Source of the DNA: Entomortierella parvispora
Taxonomy: Eukaryota > Mortierellomycota > Mortierellomycetes > Mortierellales > Mortierellaceae
Direction of reading: 5' to 3'
Assembly: GCA_963573315.1 (NCBI GenBank)
Contig: OY752140.1
Location: 496,001 to 560,000 of the forward strand
DNA length: 64,000 nt
The notes under the pieces are model-generated. The model was not told the origin of the DNA, ran no database searches, and saw only the letters and a list, made by a program, of their open reading frames with translations. Made by a program: the position numbers and the translations under genes. Shown here one piece after another: positions 34,408-44,563 of the stretch (positions are counted from its first letter, which is position 1; every line of letters starts with the position of its first letter).

Positions 34408-36011
34408 CTAAAAGGTGACCTTGGCTCCCTTGAACTCGACAATTCCGGTGGGGGCTCTTTGAGCATTGGCCAAGGCCAGACCTGGACGTTGATGAGCCTG
34501 CATCTTCTTCTCGCCTGGTTGACGTCTCTGTCTCTTGGCCTTCTGTTCCGCATTGAACACCCTCCTCTCCTCCTCGGCAGCTTCGGCTGCAGCGGCCTCG
34601 CTCATCTTGCCGTTGGCTCCCTCCGCCAATTGAGAAGGTGGGATCTCTCCACGGGCAATGGCGGCCGCATCCTCCTCTTCACGCTTGCGCTTCCTGAACT
34701 CACGAGGGTTTCCCTTCAATGTAGCCTCGGCAGAGGCGTACTCCAGGTTGATCTTGCGTCCATCCAAAAAGTGTTTCGCGGGGTCAGTCAAAGCAGCGGT
34801 TGCTGACTCTGGTGCCATATAATCGATATATGCGAATCTGGTGATAATGAAGAAAACGGTTAATCAGGTATGAAGCAAAAAAACAACCAAATAAATTCAC
34901 ACAAACTGTGTCCCAATACTTACCCTTTGCACTTTCCAGTATCCTCAAAGGTAGCAAGACGAACTTTACGAATCTCTCCAACATCTCCAAAAAGCTTGTG
35001 CAATCCTTCACGAGTGGTCTGGAACGACAAGTTTCCAACGAAAAGCGTAGGTGACACGGGGTGCTTTTGCTTCAGTGACTTCTCAATCGTGGCGCCCTTG
35101 GACACGGCGGGGCGACCTTCGTAGGATTTGCTCGATTTGATCAAAACCTTTCTGCCGTCCAATTCATCCTCTGACAACTTGATAGCATTCTCCTGAGCCT
35201 CTGCACTAGAAAAGTCGACATAGGCGAATCCTTTGTTTCCCTTCTTGTTCGTTCCTGATCCCTTGGGCAAGTTCATACGTGTGATGTCACCCCCCACATT
35301 GCGGAAGAAATGACGCAGAGCCTTCTCGGTCGTCAAAAAGGACAAGTTTCCGATCCAGATACCGAATTCACCCTTACGTCCAGGTCCTTCCTTCTTTTCC
35401 TTGGTCTTCTTTGTCTTCTTCTTGTCCCCGGTTTCTTCACCATCCTCGCCGTCCTCATTCTCGGGCGCCGCGGCCTCATCGTCGTCATCCTCACCCGCCT
35501 TCTTTTTGTTCTTCTTCTTGTTCTTTTTCTTCTTGGATTTGGGTGGTGGTTGAGTATCGGGATCGTCCTCTTCTGATGATGAGGATGAATCAGAAGAATC
35601 AGAGTCGACGGGCTTCTTCTTAATTTCTTTCCTGGTAGCCTTCTTTGATACTACTGGCTTTGAATCCTCCTGATCACTGTCGCTGTCACTGCTGCTGTCA
35701 GCTTTCTTGGACGCCTTCTTCTTCGATTCTTTTGATGATTTAGAGTCCTTCTTCGATGATTTTTCCTTGGCTTCCTTTTCGGCTTTCTTTGCCTTTTTCT
35801 AATGGAGTCATTTGATTGCAAAAGGCAACACGGTTAAGGATAGGTTCAGCTTCAAGATCTTTTAATATCATTTTTGATTGGATTTCCAGCCTGACAAAGA
35901 AAGAGTCTGGGTTAGGGTTTTTACCTTTTCTTTCTTCTCGTCCTTTACGACAGGCGCATTGCTGTGCCAGTTGAGGAAGTCGTAGGGCTCGTCAGCTTCC
36001 ATGTCTGCCAT
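34408..36011 (-). CDS. nop13: Nucleolar two-RRM RNA-binding protein, Nop13-like
   Basis: Probable nucleolar protein in ribosome biogenesis. Three exons: 36011-35925, 35798-34924 and 34837-34408; 463 residues. After a short acidic start (MADMEADEPYDF) comes a long Lys/Ser/Asp/Glu-rich nucleolin-like region, then RRM1 with GIWIGNLSF (RNP2) and NKGFAYVDF (RNP1), and RRM2 with TLFVGNLSF and CKGFAYIDY; the RNP1 of RRM2 is split by intron 2. The C-terminus is basic and ends VEFKGAKVTF. Domain order and the spacing of the RRMs fit yeast Nop13 and S. pombe relatives, while the acidic-serine N-terminus resembles Nsr1/nucleolin, so exact orthology is not certain. It is divergently transcribed from the CCDC28-like gene with 216 bases between starts. 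Confidence 0.82.
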
Positions 36012-36227
36012 TGTTGAGGTAATGCTGGGTGTGGGGAATGAATGAATGGACACATGCATCCAAAAAAAAGAAAAAAGACAAAGAAACAACAAGGTGGCTT
36101 GGAGACTGTGACTGTCCATGAGAATTCGCCCAAGGGCGGCGCGATGTGAGCACGGGGGTCCAACGCGCCTCAAGCTCAAGACCACCTCCTTTGCATATTC
36201 CTCATCATCCTCGTCCATTCACGACAA
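36012..36227. promoter_or_regulatory. Compact bidirectional promoter
   Basis: Only 216 bases separate the ATG of the Nop13-like gene (minus) from the ATG of the CCDC28-like gene (plus), so both promoters must lie here or overlap the leaders. No TATA box is evident. Confidence 0.55.
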
Positions 36228-37036
36228 ATGCAGCAGCCACCGCCAACGCCGCAGACTTCCAGCTTCACAGCCATGTCAACCTCGGTATCAGGCTCAGGAA
36301 CAGGTCCGGCATCGGCATCTCAGGGCTCATTCTCGCAACATCACACTACCACGACAAGTGCAGGCTCCACTTCTGGGTCGGGTGGATACTACATCCCGCC
36401 TGCCTCCGACTTGACAACCTCCAACCATGACAAGGCTCTAGGTGTTATCGACGCAGCCTTCGAACAAACAGATAGGATGCTTGACCAACGTGACATGAAA
36501 GCATTTGGTAAACATCTCATTCACTTCCATCATTCTGTCATTCCGAGTGTGGAGAGACACCAACACAAGGATAAAAGGCTGAGACCTCATCTTCTCTCCT
36601 CTCTTGTAGGCGATAACTCTGAAAGCATTTTCCAGGAGTTGATTAAGATCAGGAAAAAGCAGCTGGCTTTGGCAGCCAAACATATAGGGATCGAGACTAT
36701 CGCCGATGAAGACAAGTCCCTGGCTCCTGATGGTAAACTCTTGGATGCTGCGGACAAGGATGAGATTGACCCTTTGCAATTCGCGAGGAAGGGGCAAGAG
36801 TTACAAGATTTGATGGCCAGTTTAGAGGACTTGGGTCGGTCCATGTAAGTTGAGTTTTCTCCTTTCTTGTGCCAAGAAACCCCTTATCGGTGGGAAATGT
36901 GGTGTTGGAAAGAGATATTGACGAGGTATTGCTTTCCTCCATTACCAAATATAGGTCTGATTTCCACGAGCTGTCCAACTCACTCAACAAGCAGCCACTC
37001 TCAGCGTCATATCTGTCAGTACCCCCCAGGAAATAG
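36228..37036 (+). CDS. CCDC28-family coiled-coil protein
   Basis: Three exons: 36228-36507, 36610-36844 and 36955-37036; 198 residues. Removing the 102-base intron (36508-36609, strong CT-rich acceptor) is essential: it joins DQRDMKAFG to DNSESIFQELIKIRKKQLAL. After a Ser/Thr/Gly-rich N-terminus of about 60 residues, the remainder matches the CCDC28A/B pattern: an acidic helix, the KAFG turn, a coiled coil, then QDLMASLEDLGRSMSDFHEL. CCDC28B modulates cilium and TORC2 functions in animals; the fungal role is unknown. An in-frame second Met (MSTSV) could also be the start. Its stop codon lies 35 bases from that of the convergent Trm13 gene. Confidence 0.6.
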
Positions 37037-37071
37037 CTCCTCTCTATTATTGCGCATCTGCACAGGTCTAT

Positions 37072-39187
37072 CTAAGATGAAGGGACGGCCATCAATGCAA
37101 GATTCTCGAGCGAAGTCTCCTTGTCAACATAGTAGACCAGTTCTGCATCGAATCCGTTTTCTTTGAGGTATCGAACGCGACCAATGTCAAGCAATCGTTT
37201 ACACTGCAGACCAAGTTTTTCGCGACCTTGGAAATCCAACGTAGGGATATGAGAGCTGCCATTTGACGGAAGAAGAAAAACAAGTCAATGCGAGAAATAT
37301 AAAAAGGCGCCCTGAGCCTTTTAAGCATGGTCATGAACATGGATCCTACCTGAGCTCTTCCAATTCCTTGTCAGCGACTACCTCATGTTCGTCGTCTCCT
37401 GCACTGATGCTGTTGGTTGAGATAGTGGAGGCTTCCTGGGTATCGGAGGGAGTGGCTGGTCTACTCTCAGCGCGCTCTGCCTGCTTTGTCTGATTAACGC
37501 AAACTCCCCAACTACTCATACGGGTCAAATAAACAAACTCCTTGGCACTGATTCCAATCTCCCTCAAGTACTCCTGGTTGGGGTACATGTAATGGTGGCA
37601 GAGTTGATGACAGCAAAGTGCAATGAGAATTCCCTTGACGGGGGAAGGGAGTTGAGAGTGTTTGCGCTCACTACAGTAGAAGTTGAGAGCGAATAGATTG
37701 TCAGCGAAACCCCCGAGTAAGTACCAAATAACATTAAGCATTGCATCTCAACAGCATCCTCGCGACCAACGCACCTGTCTTGGAAGTTGGCCAGGCACTT
37801 TAAAGTGATATCTGTGGCGCCTCCACATAGGTGCTTTGATACTGCCACAACTGGCTTCTTGGCGACATATTCCGCCTCCACTGACTCGGTCGCCTCTCCC
37901 TTGGCAGCATCAACAGTTGCAGCTTCTTTCTTTAGAATCTCTCTCTGAGTTGCAGTCACATCCCGTCGAATTTCTGGGACTTTGGACAGATCTAAATCCT
38001 TAATATCCATTGTATGACGCTTCACCAAGGATTTGATCTCTTCTAGCCCCAAGAGCGCGCTGTCGAATTTGTTCCGAGGAGGCGTGCGGTCCACGAGGAT
38101 AAAAGTGTGCGTTCCGTGATCGTCCACAGCCACCTTCAAGTAATTCGATAGCTCTCCTCTTCCTGCTCCGAATTCAACAAAACAAGTCGTTTTGTCGTCT
38201 AGCATCTTTAGTCGCTCCATGTGTCCAATAAGCGAAGCTTGTTGATGAGCATGCTTGATGTTTTTGGTAACTTTTCTATAAAATTGGGAGAGGTGGGTTA
38301 AGGCATTCATCAGTAAGCGATCCTCATCTTCCCCAGATCAACTATTGTAGGCGCATTGGAGGAGATAAAACGTACTTGCGTTCATCCAAGGCTGGATGGT
38401 CCAAGATCATAGTCCTGATCTCTGGCACATATTTAGCGTGAAGATCCTGAATCTTTTTGATCAAGGCCACAAGTTCCTCGTCTGAAAGAGTGGATAAAAC
38501 TTCACTTCCTCCCTTGTACGCGTCCGTTGCGGATGTAGTAGTCGATCCCTTTTCTGGTGCTGGTAGTGTGAGGTTGGCATCCAGTTTGAACTGTGCTGGT
38601 GTGTCCTTTGGTCTTGCATTGCATTTGAACAGATGAGCCCTCAAGTCGTCTGCCCAAGCCGTGCTAATAGTGGAGAGGCAGAAGGGCGCTCGTTAGAGTA
38701 TAGGTCCTGCATGATTTTCATCGTGATAGACAATAATATAGTCCAATAACGAAGACGTACTGACTGGGGTCGAATGGGCATGGAATGCGCTCCCTGAGTT
38801 GTTTGCCTTCTGTCTCTTGATCCTCCTGTGCTTCTGTCTCTTTGACGGGATCCGCAGTTTCAAACATGGAATGCTCGCCACAAAACTTGTTGCCAATCTT
38901 GCATTGCAAGCTGCAATACTTTCTCTTGCTTGGCAGAAGAAAGTGACATTGCCGAGGGCGATCAGGGATAGGTGGTGGGGGAGCTAATTGCAAGGAACTG
39001 AGTATCAGTAATCGCTTTGCGGATTGAGGTTTCTTTTGACCCAGCTTCTGCAGCCATCTTTTTTACCCTGAGTCTTTTGTCGCTTGTTTTTGTTCCTTGG
39101 GTGAAGAACAGGAGGGGTAAGGGTTCCAGCCAGAGCTTGCGCCACCGGCTCCGGGTCCTTGGTGATGGGTCGCTTCGAGTCGGACAT
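37072..39187 (-). CDS. trm13: tRNA 2'-O-methyltransferase Trm13
   Basis: S-adenosylmethionine-dependent enzyme that methylates the ribose of nucleotide 4 in the acceptor stem of certain tRNAs. Six exons: 39187-39067, 38983-38761, 38663-38376, 38275-37775, 37670-37350 and 37255-37072; 545 residues, all phases consistent. Domains in order: CCCH-type zinc finger (QCHFLLPSKRKYC ... KFCGEH, Cys53, Cys64, Cys75, His78), a CHHC zinc finger (CPFDPSQ ... H ... KCN) split by intron 2, a helical linker, then the TRM13 methyltransferase domain with the SAM loop FVEFGAGRGELS, VAVSKHLCGGATD, GILIALCCHQLC and the end REKLGLQCKRLLDIGRVRYL. The last exon was found by homology logic and completes the domain. 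Confidence 0.93.
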
Positions 39188-39926
39188 GTTCAAGTGATGA
39201 GCATGCGAACAGAAAAAAAAAAAAAAAAGTTGTTTTCACTCCTCGGTGACTGCCAACTTGAGCAATTTGGTGGCAAGAGGGCGGACCTGCGGCCGTTTTC
39301 TCAATGGCAATAGAACACTCTCCCGATGAAGACGATGGTAGAGGATGAATCCCGTGGACATTTGACCTCGGGGAGAGTCACTTTCAAGTTACTTTGCTCT
39401 AGTGATGTGTTTGTTACATTGATGTGATGGGGTGATGGGTTTTGATGGTTTGATCAGATCATCTGGAGCGTGCTTCCAGGCGAGGCACACCCCTGTGATA
39501 GGCCCAACGGACGCGCAGACGCGTGCTTTTGCTGATAGAAAAGAAACAATTCTCCACTCTCTCGCTTCTGTATGACCCTCATCGTGCTCTAAGTTTGACA
39601 GTCTATCAAAGATCTCCATCAATGGAAGAAAGAACCAACCAACTCCGTATCGCTTGAAAAAATGTTGGTGTGTTTGGTGGTTCAGAAAGCTCCTTTGTTA
39701 TTAACCAAGGAAGTTCCGAGATCCTAGTTGACTACGTAAAAGCCAGTGCGCTGGAATGGTCAGTGAATAAACGAGATTTGTACGAGACCCGACTTGTAAG
39801 TGTCGAAGATACTTGACACAACTTTGTGCAACCTTTCTAGAACTTTCAACTTTTTTCATTTTCTTGTTATTTTCTCAGTTTCCTTTAGCAACCAACGCAA
39901 TTGTTAGTCAACAAGAGTGAGCCCTC
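39188..39926. other. Intergenic region upstream of trm13
   Basis: Holds the presumed trm13 promoter, with an A run at about 39212-39227, and the 3' flank of rmd5. No gene seen. Confidence 0.5.
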
Positions 39927-41766
39927 TCAAAAGTACACATTCTTGGCATTAGATGCCGTCGATTCTGAAGGGCAATATGGGCATTTGAATCTATGACTTT
40001 TAGTGATAAACCATTTGTGAGGATGTGGTTAGTATACTGGCTCCTTTTGTAAAGATCCACAGTGCAACTACACAGACGGGCGGACAAAAAGCATCATGGT
40101 CATACGTGGAGTTTCGGCTGAGCTTTTGCAAACTCTCCTTGCAAATGACATGTCCACAAGTCATCATCATAGGCGGGTTTTCCTCAGTTGCCTGCTCTTT
40201 CGACACAGGGCAAGTGAAGATTGAATGGAACTTTGTGTCATCCGTCAAATTGATCTCGACCTATAAGGGTGCAGCATGGTCAGTCGACGAATAGATTGCC
40301 GTAAGACAATTAAAAAGTGAAGACTTACCGGCAACTCGCTCTGTTGACTCCACTCTGTCTTCTTCGCTTTCATGATGGTGGCCATCTTGATCATGGTTGG
40401 CATTGCTTGAGTTCCTACCGTAACACTATATCATTACGATTCGTCGGACTGTCAGAAAACGAAAATCTCTAATGGGAGGACCTATTCATCAAGAGGACAG
40501 CCATATTACCTGACATAGAGCGGACTGTCGCAAGACAACCCGATCAGACTGCAAAAGTCACGAGTGAACGTGTGCTGGATATCCGCATTCGTGTTTGGAG
40601 CAAACAGGTCTGCATAGGGCGATGTCTTGATTTTCTTCATGTATATGATGCAGCACATGAGCCTCAGAATCTCTATGAAGAGATAACAAGCATCAGTTTG
40701 TGGTCTGACTGAATACGGAAGAGCCATCTTTCTCGTTGTTCAAAATAGTTACCTTGCGTATGACGAGTACCAAAGTAGGCAAAGTTCTGACGTGCATAGA
40801 CAATGGCGGCCTGAATCTCGTTCGTTTCTAGCAACTGCAAGTATCTTTGTCTGTGCAGTTTGAATTCCAGAGTACTTGACCTCTTTTCCAGTCCACTGCG
40901 ATGTCGTGTTGCCCACCTATATGTCAATAAGTTTTTAGTCAGAGATTATATCTTTTGCATAGACAACAAAGACATGTCGCAAAGAGAAAAAAGAAATCAC
41001 TTACTTGAGCGCTGGCTCCAGATTGTTAACTTTAAGTGCAGCTACGATGTCAAACATCTCCATAAACTGGTGGCGCATAGAGTCGGGTACTGTCAACCCT
41101 GCCTCCTGCAGTTTGATAAGATTTGAGGAAAGGAAAAGTCAAGTCAAGGTAAGTGACAGGGGAACCTGTAGACTAAAGAAAGACGTCTATGTCAGGCGGC
41201 CTAACGTACTTTGGCAAACAAATCTCCGATTTCAAAGTTGCCCTGCCGGATAAAATGAGTCGCTATCGTCGTCTTTAGGATGTTTGCTTTGCTGTCGAAT
41301 GCATGTGGGTTGATCGCCGCCATCATGTCTGCTGTGAATTTCTATTACGACACAGGATGGAAATGATATATGAATTATTGTTCCGGTCCATGATCACAAC
41401 CCCGGTTCGTCATCCATTGTGATACAAGAGTGGCCACGCACCTTGTCAACGGCCTTGGAGTATTTTGTGATAGAACTTTGAAGATCTTTGTATTCGTCAG
41501 ATATGTCATTGGACACGGATGCGATCGATCCAGTAAGATTTTCCAATGACTTGGAAACTGTCGTAGGGTCTATGATCAAAGAAATACCGGAGAGAATAAG
41601 TGTATGTAGGGCAGGCAAGTATGATGGCTTCTTTGCTGACGTTACCTGCTCGGATCTTATCTTTGGCCTCGTTGACAATGGCAATCAAGCGGTCAAGAGG
41701 GTCGTTTGCCTCCAGTTTTCGCTGCTTCTTGGTGATCTTGTCATAGTCCTTTATGAATGACTCCAT
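39927..41766 (-). CDS. rmd5: GID/CTLH ubiquitin-ligase RING subunit Rmd5 (Gid2/RMND5)
   Basis: Catalytic RING subunit of the GID/CTLH E3 complex, which in yeast triggers degradation of gluconeogenic enzymes. Nine exons: 41766-41646, 41569-41442, 41341-41210, 41105-41005, 40916-40753, 40672-40510, 40425-40329, 40260-40106 and 39996-39927; 376 residues (human RMND5A is 391). Visible: an N-terminal coiled coil, the LisH/CTLH region ([14 protein letters not shown], then [19 protein letters not shown]), the CRA-like part [15 protein letters not shown], and the degenerate [20 protein letters not shown] ... CGHVI ... FKCPYCPSE. The short last exon, completing the RING, was found by phase. A start further upstream in another small exon cannot be excluded. 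Confidence 0.92.
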
Positions 41767-42067
41767 TGCAGTGGCAAAACCGAATGTGGACTGGGCGATT
41801 ACGTGGACAGAGTTTCAATGAAGCAGGAAAAAGAGAAACACTTTTTGTCGAAATGTATGGGAGGACGCAAGAAATGAGGTCCAGGAAATCCACCAGGTAC
41901 TCGAAAAGAAGAAAGGAATCAGGGCCGACTGGCAAAAGGTGTGATGTGGGTGCGAATGCGGACAGGCTTTGGCAAGAACGAGTGCGAGAGCGACATCCAT
42001 CTTTTCTTTGTTCATGCGTGGCATGAGGTCCAAAAGTGCTGTGCACGTGACACATCGCGTGCTTGCA

Positions 42068-42123
42068 CGAACCCCAGTCTGGAGAGAAGGAGCACCACTG
42101 CTTTCTCTCTCCAGCGGGGCTCG
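42068..42123. repeat. Imperfect long hairpin
   Basis: CTGGAGAGA (42079-42087) pairs with TCTCTCCAG (42106-42114); inside, AGCA pairs with TGCT around a CCAC loop; outside, CGAACCCC (42068-42075) pairs with GGGGCTCG (42116-42123) with one mismatch. The outer arms resemble tRNA T-arm ends (TTCGAGCCCC on the minus strand), but no complete tRNA can be folded. Confidence 0.55.
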
Positions 42124-42138
42124 AACGATTGACCTCTG

Positions 42139-42231
42139 CCGGTGTTCCTGTAGCGGCTGTTGGGGCATGGCCAGTGTCCCTGTAGCTGTTAGGGCATGAC
42201 CGGTGTCCCTGTAGCGGCTGTTGGGGCATGC
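42139..42231. repeat. Three-copy 29-32 base tandem repeat
   Basis: Units at 42139-42170, 42171-42199 and 42200-42231, each of the form CCGGTGTCCCTGTAGC followed by a CTGTTxGGGCATG end. The middle unit is three bases shorter. It directly follows the hairpin. Confidence 0.8.
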
Positions 42232-42671
42232 ACGCGTCCTTGCCTTTGTCTCCACGCGCCCGCTCTTTGCGCGGAGTCAAAATGGGTACACGTTGCAGTG
42301 CAACAGGAATCAGTCCAAGGCTCGACCTCCAGTGGAAAGCCAGCCGTGCATGGGTTGCAGTTGGATATGTCAAAAGTTGATTAAGTTTAAGTGGGGGATC
42401 AAACGGCAATAGTGTGGAGAGTCTACCCCTCCAGTCGCCATGTCGCCTACCCGCAAGGACAGAGGGAACAGAACTTGAAGACCGAAGAGATGATGTTTGC
42501 AGCAGCAGATCCCTCTGCCAGTCAGCATCGATCGCATAGCGGAGATTGAAGTCAAAAGCTTGTGTTCAAAAAGTCTTTTCGCTCTGTCCAATCTTTTTCT
42601 TCATCCCATTCTCCATTCTCTTCTCCCTTCACTCTCAGCACACACACACAACCTCTCTCTCTTTCCCAGCA

Positions 42672-44282
42672 ATGTCCAACCCAGACCCTCTTGTGATCCC
42701 AGAGATCCTGGCCTGCATCGCCAAATTCCTGACCCAAGGCCAGGCCGCCACATGCATGCAGGTCTGCAAAGCGTGGGTACCCGAGTTCGAGCGAGCGACA
42801 TGGCGCTCAATCGAGTACACTGACGATCCCAACCCAGTCTTTCCCCAACCTTCACTTGAGCTGATGGAGAAGAACACCCACCACGTACGCCGCCTCGACT
42901 ATACTTTTTCTAACGAGAACGAGGCAACCACTAAGGCACCACTGTTGCGTTGTCCTCACCTTCAATCCGTCCGCCTCAATGGCGATGGTGGGGATCCGTG
43001 GGATGTATTCGCAAAGATGATCGAACACTTGCCGTCTCTCTACAAAATCGAACTCAATGGCAGCGACACGACGCTATTCCTGCCAGAGAAGTTTTTAAAG
43101 GCAATGCTGACGTGTCCGAAGCTCGTCGTGCTGGAAACGACTGGACTCATGATCTCTTCACAGTCCAAGGAATACCTCCGAACAATCGCGCCCCAGATGC
43201 GGCGAGTCGCCACTCAAGAAGATGCATATGTTTTCCGTACAATCGACTGGACAGATGACATCTCGTTCCCTGAGCTGAGATACTTGGATTTACGTTCCAC
43301 TGTGGGTATGGATGATGAACTTGAATGGATCGTCCGGTGCCCAAATTTGATTTCTCTTGGCTGGGAGTCACCCGACGCATTAATGCCCATCAGCGAGTTT
43401 TGTAGTCGCGTCCCAGTAGCCTGTCCCCGCTTGACGTGTTTCGAACTCCTCCTGGGATTGCAAGACGACAACATAGCCCAGATCCTGGACGCGATCCCGA
43501 GGATCGAAAAGTTTACGGTGGCAAGGTCTGATTTTGGCACTAAATCTATGGCCGCTCTCCGTCGCCATTTCCCGACTCTCAAAGACTTCAATATCCAGTA
43601 CAACGTGTCCTCTTCAAGCAAGATGGTTCAAGAGATATTGAGCTCGTGCCCGAATCTTTTGAGCCTTTGCGCCGATGAGGTGGATTACGAGGACATGAAA
43701 CAGCCTTGGGTTTGCAAGAATATTCGGCTGTTGGATGTCGGTATTCGAGTGAGCGATAGCCGCGTTCATCAAAAGGAGGTCTTCAAGAGGCTGGGGGGAC
43801 TTACAGAGCTAGAGTGGCTGTCAATCGGATCACTCGACCTTGAAGTGGACGGGGAACACTTGGATCTGACGCTAGCAAGCGGACTAGGTGCGCTGAAGAC
43901 CTTGACGAAATTGGAAACCTTTCACGGAAAAGGAGTTCTTGGACCGGCCATTGAGAATAAGGACTATGAATGTATAGGATGGATGTTGGATAACTGGAAA
44001 CGACTCAAGACTCTGGAAGGCCATATTCGGGAAGATCATCCTGCACACGACAAAATCAAGGAGGCTTTACGTGAAAGAAGGATCAGATATATCGAAGAAG
44101 ATGATATAGAAGAGGAACTGGATTCAGATGAGCTAGGGTATGAGGATTATTACGACTATGACGACTATGACGACTTTGACGGCTATGATGATGTAGGATA
44201 TATGACTGGAAGATACGGATTCGATTACGGAACAGGTTACGACTACGACGAGGAGGAGGACGAATGGACGGATGACGAGTAA
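42672..44282 (+). CDS. F-box/LRR-type protein 2 with acidic tail
   Basis: Intronless, 536 residues from MSNPDPL; the open frame extends upstream but has no better ATG. The F-box-like segment LVIPEILACIAKFLTQGQAA ... VCKAWVPEFERATWRSIEY spans about residues 7-50, followed by leucine-rich repeats and the motif SGLGALKTLTKLETF shared with the F-box gene at 29047-30918. Expected role: substrate receptor of an SCF ubiquitin ligase; substrate unknown. The C-terminal 60 residues are almost only Asp, Glu, Tyr and Gly (for example YDYDDYDDFDGYDDVGY), an unusual tail for an F-box protein. The stop lies 160 bases from the inner end of the right MFS repeat arm. Confidence 0.8.
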   Translation: MSNPDPLVIPEILACIAKFLTQGQAATCMQVCKAWVPEFERATWRSIEYTDDPNPVFPQPSLELMEKNTHHVRRLDYTFSNENEATTKAPLLRCPHLQSVRLNGDGGDPWDVFAKMIEHLPSLYKIELNGSDTTLFLPEKFLKAMLTCPKLVVLETTGLMISSQSKEYLRTIAPQMRRVATQEDAYVFRTIDWTDDISFPELRYLDLRSTVGMDDELEWIVRCPNLISLGWESPDALMPISEFCSRVPVACPRLTCFELLLGLQDDNIAQILDAIPRIEKFTVARSDFGTKSMAALRRHFPTLKDFNIQYNVSSSSKMVQEILSSCPNLLSLCADEVDYEDMKQPWVCKNIRLLDVGIRVSDSRVHQKEVFKRLGGLTELEWLSIGSLDLEVDGEHLDLTLASGLGALKTLTKLETFHGKGVLGPAIENKDYECIGWMLDNWKRLKTLEGHIREDHPAHDKIKEALRERRIRYIEEDDIEEELDSDELGYEDYYDYDDYDDFDGYDDVGYMTGRYGFDYGTGYDYDEEEDEWTDDE

Positions 44283-44563
44283 GATAAAAGTTCGAACCCT
44301 TTCTCGCGTCGATAGCCGCGAACTTGACGGTCCCTCGCCGTATATAATTTTCCAAGCAGATAATTCTGAATAAATGACAAGACATTGTTTGGCTGTTTCG
44401 TTTGTGGGATATCATTCACATTTTATTGTACTGTGAAAAGCCATGAAAATAGGGTATGATACATGTGATAGATGCATGAGGTAGGGTGGGGGTCAATTAG
44501 AGGAGGAAACTATTGTACAAGTGGAGATGCTGTGCTTTGCTGACTTGACTCATAAATGGAGTT

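Larger units (their letters stand above)
41767..42671. other. Intergenic region between rmd5 (-) and F-box gene 2 (+)
   Basis: 905 bases between divergent starts. Contains an imperfect hairpin (42068-42123) and a three-unit tandem repeat (42139-42231), listed separately, plus a CT-rich leader before the F-box ATG. Confidence 0.6.

Noticed and set aside
42068-42231. Possible tRNA gene on the minus strand (TTCGAGCCCC T-loop-like motif)
   Set aside because: No matching D-arm, anticodon arm or acceptor stem can be drawn; the motif belongs to the hairpin arms.
42139-42231. CRISPR-like short repeat array
   Set aside because: Repeats are directly adjacent without spacers, only three units, in a eukaryotic genome.
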